The position numbers were made by a program, and so were the translations under genes. This document shows positions 54,734 to 64,000 of a DNA stretch of 64,000 nt, in pieces; the first letter of the stretch is position 1, and every line of letters starts with the position of its first letter. The DNA lies in contig CAJNDS010001868.1 in the NCBI GenBank assembly GCA_905221605.1, positions 1 to 64,000 on the forward strand, written 5' to 3'. The DNA is from Symbiodinium natans. Taxonomy: Eukaryota; Sar; Dinophyceae; Suessiales; Symbiodiniaceae. The notes under the pieces are model-generated. The model had not been told where the DNA came from. It made no database searches and saw nothing but the letters and a program-made list of their open reading frames with translations.

Positions 54734-57700
54734 TCAGCTGAGGTCCAAGCCCATGTCGTCATCCTCATCGTCCTGATTCCAGGGCAGACACCCACGAGCC
54801 TCAGCCGCAGCCAAGCCCTGAATAGTCCTACAGCCCTGACTCTCCCTCCCCCCCGCCAACGCCTGCAACAACATGCACAAGACTTCTCCCTCTCCCCAGT
54901 CCCCCAATTCCCCTGCCGAAGTAAACCAAACAACGCACGGAAGTGGAACATCCAGACTCTTCCCTGGGACTCTATTTACCTACAGTCTAGTAGCAACTAC
55001 CCCATAATTAGTACGACTAGTCAGGTAGAGATGGTCCCAGGCCAAACTTTTTTTTGAAACGCAGGTAGAGAGATGCCGCAGTCCTCCTTGGGTGCGCCCA
55101 GGACCTCTGGCCCACGACCTGTCAGCTCTAGGGTGCCCGGATCCATTTGCTCATCTTTTTGCCTTTTCTTGCCTTTTCTTCCTGGCTTGGTTTACCGTTT
55201 AGCTTAGGGCTTTCAATTTAGGAATGCCGGAAGGCATCCAAACAAACTGAGAGACATCGATGTCAGGCTAGAATTCCCCGAGCTCGAGACCCTAATCCCT
55301 TAAAGTATTACAGCTGCAGGTCTTTTCCTGCCGAGGCCGCGTCCTTGGCCGCTGAAGAGCGCATCGATGTCGAGGGCCGGGGCCTGGGTGTGGAGATTTC
55401 GAGGGAGGTCCGCTTCTCCGGGCTTTTATTGGGTTACCCTCACCCCCCAAGCGCACCCCCCCTCAATGAAGCTTAACGGCCGAACTACCCTGAAATGGCC
55501 CTCAGCAAGGGGAAAATGTTGGTGGCATGGGTTTGAATAGTTTGAAGCCCTGCCCGCAGGACGGCCGAAGAATCGCCCACGCCCAAGCCAAGCTCTGGGT
55601 TTCAGGGTTCAGCCAAACACAGCACATCCGAGACTTGCCTGCCCTCAGCTGCCCCCTGAAGGCTGAAACTCCCGCCCAAAGCCCCACAAAAAACCCTAAA
55701 CCCGAAACACCCAAACCCTAACCCTGAACCCTGAACCCTGAACCCTGAACCCCAAACCCTAAACCCTAAACCCTAAACCCTAAACCCTAAACCCTAAAAA
55801 CCTTTGAGCCACCTTTTCTCCTTCTGTGCTTGGGCTCCCCCACCAGGGAAGTGACCACCTCCGCCGTCTCTGCCTGCGCTTCAGGAGTTGGTTTTGTTTG
55901 CAAGGGCTTCGGTGTGAAGGGCTTCGCTTTGTAGGGTTTAGGGTTTAGGGTTTAGGGTTTAGGGTTTAGGGTTTAGGGTTTAGGGTTTAGGGTTTAGGGT
56001 TTGGGGTTTGGGGTTTAGGGTTTACGGCTTAGGATTTAGGATTTAGGGTCCAGGGCTTATACTAACAGTCCTTAATGGGGTTTAGAGTAACCCCCGAGTA
56101 TAATCCCTCTTGAGGGTTTCGGGTTTCGGGTAGTGTCAGACTTAGTTCCTACACGAGATCCTCTGAAGCTCTCCCATGGGCCTTCCTGGAGCCGCCCAAA
56201 GCCTGTGGACCCTAAACCCTACTGTATAGGTTGATTGGTTTGGTTGAGTTATAACCCTGGTTATAACCTTGCTAACATGGGTTATAACCCGGCTAAGTAC
56301 AGCCGCAAGTCGGTCATAAGTAGGAAGTCAGTTATAGGTTATTTACTGGGTTTATGAGCTAGTTATATAAGTAGTATATGTTTAGTTATACGCTAGTTAG
56401 GTTTCAGTTATGTTTAACTTAGGTTCTACTTATGAATTTGTGTTTTTTCAGCATTTTGATTTTATATGTGTGCTGCATGAGCCTCAGCTTTTTGGCTCGT
56501 GCATCATGGATGCCAGACGGAGATATAACTTGGCAAGGGTGGAGAGCAGACGGCTAGAGCTGGAGACATACTCACGCCAGTGGGTGTTCTCGCCATGCAG
56601 GCTGCCTCTTGAGCAGGATTTTTTCTTGCGCCCAACTATGCTTAGTCGCACACTCACCTTTGGCACCATTCGTGAATGGGCCAGGATCCAGCCAGCCCTT
56701 CTCCGACTCGGTCCGCGAAGCTTCCACAGCACACCGGACCTCAAGTATAACCGAGCTGATATAGCTTGGCCGCTGAACCTGTAGCCCTCTCAGAAGCAAC
56801 CCTTGCTCCTAACATTTCCTCTAAAAAAATCCTGTGTTTTCACGAACCTTCCTGTTGTCGGCCTTTGTCGGCCATTGTCGGCCCGGTTACGCAGCGCCAA
56901 TGGCTCATGTCGGCCGCGTGTCGGCCGGACACACGAAACCATACGTTTTCGCGCAGTTTGGCCTGTCGGCCTGTCGGCCAGCTCGCCAGGGCGGGGATTT
57001 GGTGTCGGAGGCCTGTCGGCCGCGTGTCGGCCCGGTGTTTGCATCGAAACGTGAAAAATCAAGGTTTTTTCCCTTCTGCTTCAGCTGCTTGCTTGCCTCC
57101 AGTCCTGCCTTTCTCGCTCGCTTCCCCGCCGCAGCCGCTGCAGCCCGAGTCCCCTCCAAGCTACTCTTACCGCTTCTTTCTAGTTGCTCAAGCCATGGCC
57201 AGCATCGACGCTGCCCAGTTTACTTTGCCGGCAAGCCAAGAAACGCTGCTTCAGTCGTCTCTCTCGAAAGTTGGGGGCAGCCGGTGGCGAAACACGGGCG
57301 AAACTGCTCTGGTCAAGCCTTGCCAGCAGGACCCCTGGATGTTGCCGTCCTGGTGGCGTTGCGATGGAGATTGCCTCATGTGCCTGCACTGAGAAAAAGT
57401 TGGCATTTTCTGAAGCATGCCAAACGCTCTTGTGCTCTTCTGCTCCGGGAAAACCATCATTTCTTTTCCCACACTCGCCTCGACAACTTTGGTAACTGTG
57501 CAAAAACAAAAAAGCAAAACTACTTAGGATCTACTTAGGTCTTACTTATAACTTCGGTTATAACTAGTGTAACCTACTTAACATAAGTAGACCCTAAGTA
57601 GATTATAACTCACACAACCGGAAACAACGTATACAGTAAACCCTAAACCCTAAACCCTAAACCCTAAACCCTAAACCCTAAACCCTAAACCCTAAACCCT

Positions 57701-60645
57701 GAACCCTAAATGGACCCAACACCTTCGTCCCTTGCGCCTCTGCCGCAGCGGCGTCTGTGCTGGAGGCGGAGGGTGGCAGGACCTCATGTCGGGGATCCTT
57801 CGAGATTTGACGGATCTGCGGGTGAGAGCCGGCAGATCTGATGATTCACCCTAAACCCTAAACCCTACACCCTAAACCCTAAACCCTAAACCCTAAACCC
57901 TAAACCCTAAACCCTAAGTTTAGGGTAACTTAGGGATTGCGAAGTTTAACTGAAGGAGGGAACCTGAGGGCTGTCAAAGGGGTCCTACTTGTCCAGTGTC
58001 CTAAGGGGGGGAACTTCACGTTCGCCTTTGGGATGGTTCTCGGGGCTACATATTCTACATGGATCATGAATGAATTTCGTAGTCCCCATCCGCCCTCCCC
58101 TCCAGAACGCTCCTCCCCCCGAAGTTCCCACATTTGTTTTGGTGCTTTAGGGGTCGAGGTTCGACTGGCTGGTCTCTTCTGTTGTCAAGCGGGGTGCTTT
58201 CTGTGTACAGGTTTGCTTCTACTGCGTGTCTTTCCGTGCACAAACTTTGTTCCAACTGTGTGCGCGCTCGAGCTCAAGCCCTACACCCTGAGCAAGGTCA
58301 CGAAGCCTTAAGCACTCGAAAGCCCTTCTCCGACCCTGCACCCGAAAAGCTCAACTCTAGACAAGAATCCGATCCTCCCTAGACGCACGGGTCATGAGCG
58401 AAGGAAGCTGAGTAGGTGCTAGGGTTGAGGAGGCAGTTTGTGCAGGAATAAGCTCTGGGCGTAGTAGCGGAACTTTCCTGCGTCAGGGGGTGGCGAAGGG
58501 CATCATGTGCGTGGACGTTTTCATGGGCCTTTGGGGGCTCGGTGCTGTTGTTGAAGGCTTTCATCGCAGCATCTTGAGAGGACTTAGTTTTCTGGTCTGC
58601 CGGGCAACCTCGCATCAGAACCCTCTAAACCCTAACCCCTAAAGGCTAAATCTGAGGCCCTAGATGCTCTAAGAAACCCAAAACACTCTAGAAACCCAAA
58701 AAGCCCTAGAAACCTTCCACCCTCTTTTTTAACCCTTAACCCCTGCAAACCTTATAAACTCTAAAACCCTACACTAAACCCCTAACAAAACCCCCAAAAC
58801 CTTCCGAAACCAAACCCTAAACCCTAATGAAACCCTAAACCCTAAACCCTAAACCCTAAACCCTAAACCCTAAACCCTAAACCCTAAACCCTAAACAGCT
58901 CGGCCTGTCGTCCAGTCCGTGATCACAGCCCGGGCAGCCGAGGGGATGTCCAAACCGGCACCGCCGCCAGCTGCGAGGGGTTTAGGGTTTAGGGTTTAGG
59001 GTTTAGGGTTTAGGGTTTGGGGTTTGGGGTTTAGGGTTTAGGGTTTCGGGTATATAGGGTTTAGGGGTTTAGGGCTTTCAGGGCTTTCAGGGTTTTAGGT
59101 TTTTAGGGCTTTTGGCTTTAGGGTTGTAGGGTCTCAGGGTTTTTGGGGTTTCAGGGGTTTCAGGGGTTCAGGCTTTCGTCAGGGTTTTAGGATTGTGGGG
59201 TTTGGGTGTGTCGTTTGGGAGTGGGTTTGTGGGTTGAAAGTTTCAGAGATAGGGGTTTTGGGTTGAGGGTTTCATGGTTTGGTATCGGGTTTCAGGGTTC
59301 CGGAGTTTAATGAGAAAGCAACCCAACCCCCTGTGGCCTCTAGTCCGATGAAAGAAGCAATAGGATATAGTGCCTATGTCAACCGTGTGCAAGCAGTATT
59401 CGCTCGAGCTCACAGAATCCATACCCTAAACCCAACAGGGGCTATACAAGGAGCTATATCTGGTTCACAAGCCATGCCATACGAGCCTGCAGCTCCCAAT
59501 CACGAAGCGCTTTGACCCTAAACCTGTCCTCAGCAATCAGGGATGTTTCAGGTTGAGGAGTCACCCGTTTTGCAGAATAAAGGCTATACAAGGCCTGGAT
59601 AGACCTCATATGGACACGCAGCTCACCTGAAGCAAGCCAAACTCCTAAACCCCGAACAACGGGGTGCCTGAATTTCGCTTCAGCTTGCCCCGGGTCTGGG
59701 CCACGTGGATCAGGAAATCAGACCTCATGATGGGTCCAATAGGATGCCGTTTGGGGCTTGGTTCAGATTTCCTAACTCTGGACCTAAACCCCCTTACCCT
59801 TAACCCCCTGACCCCTAAACCTTCAAACCCTCAACTACCCAACAAACCTACAGAAGAAGGGCACTTGCTCTCTTTTTTTCTGTCCTAGCGGCCCAAGCCT
59901 GACCAGCTTCAGCAGCTTGGTGCTTAGGGGTTGCTAGGCTTTCGAGGGTTTCTAGGGTTTAGGGGTTTAACGTTGGCAAGGTTGACTGAGTTAAGGAAGT
60001 CCCGAAACGCAGCTTTAGCGCCCCTGCTCCGTTTTTGACACGCAGTAGTACCAACCATGACGGAGGCGGTTGTTGTAAAACTAAAGTCCGTCTAGGTAAC
60101 TTACAATTACACAAGTCTATTCCATCATGGAATCCCTTTTGGGACCCCCCCCCCCCCTTCCCCCGCGTCCTCTGCCGAAACAATGACCGGAATGTAAAAC
60201 ACCAGGCCCTGAATTTCCATCCTTGAACCTACGTTCCACCCACAAAACAGACGCCAACCCAGCCTCACCAAGATTTGCCACCTCTGCCCATGGAATAAAG
60301 AATAAAGAAGCTCCAGAGCATCTTTGGGGAGGTTTAGCATTCCAGCTTCCCGTTGGATTTGCAGAGCTTTTTTGGACTTCGGTATTCGACTCCCCCCTCC
60401 CCCCGGCGTTGAAAAACAAGTTTGTTACAAGCTACTTCCTAGGAACGCTTTGCTGCTGCGCCGGGGTGGTACCCTAAACCCTAAACCCTAAACCCTAAAC
60501 CCTAAACCCTAAACCCTAAACCCTAACTAAACCCTAAACCCTAAACCCTAAAAACAAAAAAGAACAAAAAAAACACAACATTTCCCTGACGAGCTCCGAG
60601 CACTTGCTGGAAGTCTGCATGCAGCCCGTAGAAATCGAGGAGCGC
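54734..60645 (-). CDS. NUG1/nucleostemin-like (GNL3-type) nucleolar GTPase, 3' part, six exons
   Basis: Family members are circularly permuted GTPases acting in ribosome assembly. Exons, minus strand: 60645-60585, 58970-58897, 57815-57723, 55921-55802, 55383-55312, 54772-54734. All five junctions keep the frame. Exon 1 reads ALLDFYGLHADFQQVLGARQ; exon 2 GGGAGLDIPSAARAVITDWT. Together they match the family segment after the GTPase domain, (dF-x-VA-x-RxG...GG-x-xD-x-xAA-x-VI-x-DW-x-xG). A variable, Lys/Pro-rich tail follows (PKPLQTKPTPEAQ, EPKHRRRKGGSK, LDIDALFSGQGRG) and an acidic end DDEDDDMGLDLS with a TGA at 54734-54736. The first intron uses a GA donor (G|GAAATG); two others start in GTTTAGGG or GTTTTTAGGG tracts. 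The GTP-binding motifs would lie upstream and are not found; the exon at 61.8 kb may be one of them. The family call rests on exons 1 and 2. Confidence 0.7.
54961..55040. mobile_element. Introner-like element, CCTGGGACTCTATTTACCTA family
   Basis: CCTGGGACTCTATTTACCTA at the left and CAGGTAGAGATGGTCCCAGG at the right. It lies in the last intron of the GTPase gene. Confidence 0.7.
56865..57035. repeat. TGTCGGCC cluster inside the TIR element
   Basis: About ten copies of TGTCGGCC occur in 170 bp with irregular spacing, some as GCGTGTCGGCC and some as CCTGTCGGCC. This is too many for chance; possible protein-binding array or recombination-prone satellite seed. Confidence 0.75.
57195..57392 (+). 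CDS. Possible small ORF inside the TIR element
   Basis: Starts MASIDAAQFTLPASQETLLQ in a good ATG context and ends at a TGA after 65 codons. There is no recognisable domain. It could be a captured host exon or chance. Confidence 0.25.
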   Translation: MASIDAAQFTLPASQETLLQSSLSKVGGSRWRNTGETALVKPCQQDPWMLPSWWRCDGDCLMCLH

Positions 60646-61807
60646 CTGCGCCCAGCGTGGATGGGGTTTAGGGTTTAGGGTTTAGGGTTTAGGGTTTAGG
60701 GTTTAGGGTTTAGGGTTTAGGGTTTCAGGTATGGTGCCCCCGAGGGGGACGTCGCATGGGGACTTCTCTCTGGTAGCCCTCCCTCGCGGGATGGGAAGGG
60801 GGGAAGGGGTTTAGGGTTCAGGGTTTAGGGTTTGGGGTTTAGGGCTAGGGTTTAGGGCTAGGGTTTAGGGTTTAGGGCTATAGGGTTTAGAGCAGCGTGG
60901 TTCGGGTTTCAAATCCTGCGCGCGACTTTTTTTTCGGGGGGCACAAGGGCCGGTAGCACGAACGCCCACGGAGCATGCACATTCCTAGGCCGCTATAAGA
61001 GCCTGAGCCCAGAACTTCTGGGGAGCGATGATGCATGGAAGCTGCGAGAGGGGTTTAGAGGGTTTCAGAGGGTTTTTTTTGAGAGGGTTTCCGAGGATTC
61101 AGAGGGCTTTTAGAGGGTTTAGGGGGTTTAGAGGGCTTGTAGGCTTTGCAGGGCCTGCAGGATTATGAGGGTTGAGAGGGTTTAGGAGCTACAACTACAA
61201 TGTCCAGTTTCCTGGTTTGCTCCCCCGCATGCACCTCACCCTGAGAACCGTCTGCAAGAATCTTAACCTTAAACCCCCCAAAACCCTAACATTCCTTTTA
61301 CCACTCCTTGGGATCCTAGATAACTCCTAGATCCTCCTAGAACCAAGGAAACCCTGAACCCTGAACCCTAAAGATCTTCACTTTCCCTTAACCTTCCACG
61401 TAAAAGTCTCCGAAGGAGACGAAAAGAAGCCCTCTTCATGCCCCTCGAGCCCTGGTAGCGTCTGGGACCCCTCCACCCAACACCCCAAAGAGAGGGAAAG
61501 AAACAGAGTGTAGGGTTTAGGGTTTGGGGCTCAAAGTTTAGGGAATGACTCCCCATTTCAGAGTGTGTTTTGCGCTAGTGCTAGAAGGTTTATACAGGGC
61601 TTACGTGTTTTTAGGGCTTTTGGGGGAGTTGGAAGGAAGAGCGGTGGGTTAAAAGGAGCTGCTGTTTGATAGGCTCAAGACTCGGAACACTCTCCAATCA
61701 TCGCCGCTAAACCCTAAACCCTAAACCCTAAACCCTAAACCCTAAACCCGAAACCCTAAACCCTAAACCCTAAACCCTAAACCCTAAACCCTAAACCCTA
61801 ATCCGTC

Positions 61808-61898
61808 CTAGCGTGTTCAGTGTGATTCGGTGGACAGCTGCTCGTGTTCTGGTCTGCAGGCATGTGCTGTAGGAGCCTTCGGAAATCATCCGCACTGC
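61808..61898 (-). CDS. Probable exon upstream of the GTPase gene
   Basis: After the acceptor TGCAG the minus strand reads ADDFRRLLQHMPADQNTSSC. It may be an upstream exon of the GTPase, but this was not joined. Confidence 0.45.
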
Positions 61899-61999
61899 AG
61901 ACTGCCTAAACCCTAAACCCTAAACCCTAAACCCTAAACCCTAAACCCTAAACCCTAAACCCCAAACCCCAAACCCTAAACCGTCATTTTGGCACTTTC

Positions 62000-62085
62000 A
62001 GAAAGCTCCGCTTGAATAGGCGATATTCAAGGACTGCGGGGTGTCATGGCGGCGCGTGCGGACAAGCTCCCACTGACTTCTCGGG
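62000..62085 (-). CDS. Possible exon
   Basis: Reads QWELVRTRRHDTPQSLNIAY after AGTCAG-type sequence, then reaches a TGA. The borders are unclear. It may belong with the exon at 61.8 kb or to a neighbouring gene. Confidence 0.35.
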
Positions 62086-62264
62086 TTTCGGGTTTTTAGG
62101 GTTTAGGGTTTAGGGTTTAGGGTTTAGGGTTTAGGGTTTAGGGTTTAAGGTTAAGGGTTTAGGGCCTTTAGCTGCCAGGCGCTCTTTCGGGTTGCACATC
62201 CTGCTTGCTTTGGCCTCAAGGTTTTGGAGGTGCCAGGGTTAATTGCCAGGTCTACACACTGTGC

Positions 62265-62425
62265 TAAACCCTATAAACCCTATATAAACCCTATATAAAC
62301 CCTATGTAAACCCTAAATAAACCCTAGAAAAACCCTATATAAACCCTATATAAACCCTCTATAAACCCTCTATAAACCCTAAAAACCCTAAAAACCCTAT
62401 AAACCCTATAAACCCTATCAACCCT
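62265..62425. repeat. CCCTATAAA-type variant array
   Basis: About 16 units of CCCTATATAAA, CCCTATAAA and CCCTCTATAAA. Related to 47304-47495. Confidence 0.85.
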
Positions 62426-62429
62426 ATCA

Positions 62430-64000
62430 ACCCAAAAAACCCAACTCTTAACCCCTTTAAGATTTTTTGTCAGTGCGAAGGTTTTTCGGGTCCAGGCTCC
62501 TAAATTATACGGCCTAAAGGGCACAAAGCCGACAGCTTGTCAGGTCCGCCGCGCCCTAACCACGGGCCGAATGGCCGCTAGACATTATATCCCTGGCGAG
62601 CAACTTAGTCCACGTGCCCAGGAATTTTCTGAGATGCACTGCCCAGGCAGGCCGGTCACCGAAATCCTCAGAGGCACAGCATTTGCGAAAAATCCGAACA
62701 ATATTTCCCCGACTTGTCCCGTCGCCCCTGCACCCCGAAAGTCTAAAAAACCCTCTAGCCTGGGATCTAGATACAAAAATCCCTAATCCTAGGGTTGATG
62801 GGGAGCTCAAGGTACATGTTAAAAAAAAAACTATCCTTGCAGGGATTCGTTCTACACTTGCCACGCAAAGACAGTCCTTTGGCAATTCCTGGTCTAGACA
62901 TCTTGAGATGCTCCGTAGCAGGGGTGGTAGGGGTTGCATGCTAAGGGGCACGGATTCCTTATACGACTATACTGGTCCTAGGCCCTACAAGCCCAACAAG
63001 CCCTAAAGTAGGATTCAGGGTCTATAGGGCCTAATCGTACAAAAACCGGAATCCTAAATCCTAAACCCCAAGCCCTAAGCCCTAAGCCCTAAGCCCTAAG
63101 CCCTAAGCCCTAAGCCCTAAGCCCTAAGCCCTAAGCCCTAAGCCCTAAGCCCTAAACCCTAAACCCTAAACCCTAAACCCTAAACCCTAAACCCTGCACG
63201 CCCTAAACCCTGCAAGCCCTACACCCTCTAGAGGCCTCTGACCGGAGCCCCAAGCCCGCCGGCTCGCGTCGGAGGCCCCCCGCAGCGGCTGAAGAGCGGG
63301 CATCGAAGTGAACATACTTGAGGCTTCCAGTTTAGGGTTTAGGGTTTAGGGTTTAGGGCTTACAGGGTTTAGGGTTTAGGGTTTAGATTTAGGGCATTTT
63401 GGGGGGAAGCTTTTCGGGGCGATTAGGGGATCTAGCAACGTGCCCATGGGCCGTAAACCCTAAACCCTAAACCCCAAACCCTAAACCCTATATAAACCCT
63501 GAACTCTGAACTCTGACACCTAAACCCCAACCCCTAAACCTTCCGTGCGTTTGGTGGCCCCCGCCAAACCCTAAACCCTAAACCCTAAACCCTAAACCCT
63601 AAACCCTAAACCCTAAACCCTAAACCCTAAACCCTAAACCCTAAACCCTCCATCTGATGCCCTGAATGTGGGCGGCGCCTCTAAGTTGCCTTCTGGGTAA
63701 GCATGTCCTGTATTCAGGAGGTAGAAAAGCTCAACTGTCAGGTTTAAAGGCATGTGTGGGAGTCTGCCCCAGGAAGGCCAGGGCTTAGGGTTTAGGGTTT
63801 ACTGTTTAGGGTTTGGGGTTTAGTGTTTACTGTTTAGGGTTTAGGGTTTACTGTTTAGGGTTTAGAGGGTATAGGGTTTAGGGTATAGGGTTGCTACTCT
63901 GCGCAAGAAAGAAACCCTTGGTCTCTCTGTATCCCTGCCAGCTCGGCAACCAGACCGCACATGGCCAACGACGGCACTCGAAATACTTCGCGGACGCATT
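62430..64000. other. Window end: repeats, no confident gene
   Basis: Contains telomere-like arrays at 63140-63200, 63335-63390 and 63565-63648. A long minus-strand open frame at 62556-62951 has no recognisable domain. Confidence 0.4.
63065..63150. repeat. Variant array CCCTAAG
   Basis: About 12 tandem CCCTAAG heptamers that switch to CCCTAAA at about 63150. Confidence 0.9.

Larger units (their letters stand above)
56222..57636. mobile_element. TIR element (1,415 bp) inserted at TA in a telomere-like tract
   Basis: The ends CTGTATAGGTTG and CAACGTATACAG are inverted repeats (11 of 12 match), with a further GAGTTATAA match inside. TA flanks both sides (56220-56221 and 57637-57638). Deleting the element and one TA rejoins CCCTAAACCC and AAACCCTAAA into perfect heptamer phase. 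It lies in an intron of the GTPase gene. The subterminal 200 bp on each side are rich in GTTATAAC motifs; the middle is GC-rich with open frames (56410-56784, 56766-57392) but no transposase motif I can see. Probably non-autonomous, in the manner of TA-targeting elements. Confidence 0.75.
9228..63895. repeat. Dispersed telomere-like TTTAGGG / CCCTAAA tracts
   Basis: From here to the end of the window, tracts of 2-20 heptamers of TTTAGGG or its complement, with variants TTTGGGG, TTCAGGG, CTTAGGG and CCCTATAAA, occur every few hundred bases and in both orientations. They are not terminal: they alternate with exons and introners, and several lie within introns whose exon boundaries can be read. 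The motif equals the telomere repeat known for dinoflagellates and plants. Long uniform tracts include 12541-12603, 18772-18852, 29458-29510, 33840-33912, 46618-46727, 58835-58895, 61705-61800 and 63565-63648. Confidence 0.9.

Noticed and set aside
56220-57640. LTR retrotransposon
   Set aside because: The ends are inverted, not direct, repeats, and the flanking duplication is TA.
62324-62524. VYRVYRVFR-repeat protein
   Set aside because: Translation of CCCTATAAA-type repeats.
9228-63895. A true chromosome end (telomere)
   Set aside because: Tracts are short, in both orientations, and separated by exons and transposons. No long terminal array reaches either window edge.

Overview
The window looks like nuclear DNA of a dinoflagellate. 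The evidence is: hundreds of short interspersed TTTAGGG/CCCTAAA tracts; genes cut into tiny exons whose introns start with GT, GC or GA and end in AG; introns that are themselves small inverted-repeat elements (introners); many one-exon pieces of DUF4116-type repeat proteins; and nearly all recognisable exons on one strand (minus), as in the unidirectional gene clusters of this group. The species cannot be fixed from the sequence. No spliced-leader relic was seen.

Region 1 (about 1-9.2 kb) differs in composition. An AT-rich, degenerate flank (1-2505 and 7208-9000) is interrupted by a 4.67 kb non-LTR retrotransposon (2521-7192) bounded by a perfect 15-bp target-site duplication. Its endonuclease/reverse transcriptase reading frame is broken by frameshifts and a stop. 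A second, truncated retroelement tail lies at 7.7-8.3 kb.

Region 2 (about 9.2-64 kb) is a mosaic of short minus-strand exons, introner families and telomere-like arrays. Three genes can be followed across introns with the reading frame intact at the junctions I checked: a KH-domain protein (29.3-32.3 kb, 11 exons), the 3' half of a NUG1/nucleostemin-like GTPase (54.7-60.6 kb, 6 exons ending in a stop), and phosphopantothenate-cysteine ligase (49.0-50.7 kb, with one gap). Further exon runs lie at 35.2-36.0 and 37.0-39.3 kb. DUF4116-like exons are scattered over 19-28 kb and 39-48 kb.

Three long intronless minus-strand genes (23.3-25.1, 40.2-42.0 and 51.1-52.7 kb) stand out. They are paralogues with an N-terminal hydrophobic segment, four 77-residue cysteine-rich repeats and a C-terminal Vsr/PD-(D/E)XK-like nuclease domain. 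They sit among exons of unrelated genes and look like a dispersed, possibly selfish, nuclease family.

A 1.4 kb element with terminal inverted repeats (56.2-57.6 kb) has inserted at a TA inside a telomere-like tract. The rest of the DNA consists mainly of introner families, telomere-like tracts and unassigned intron or intergenic sequence.
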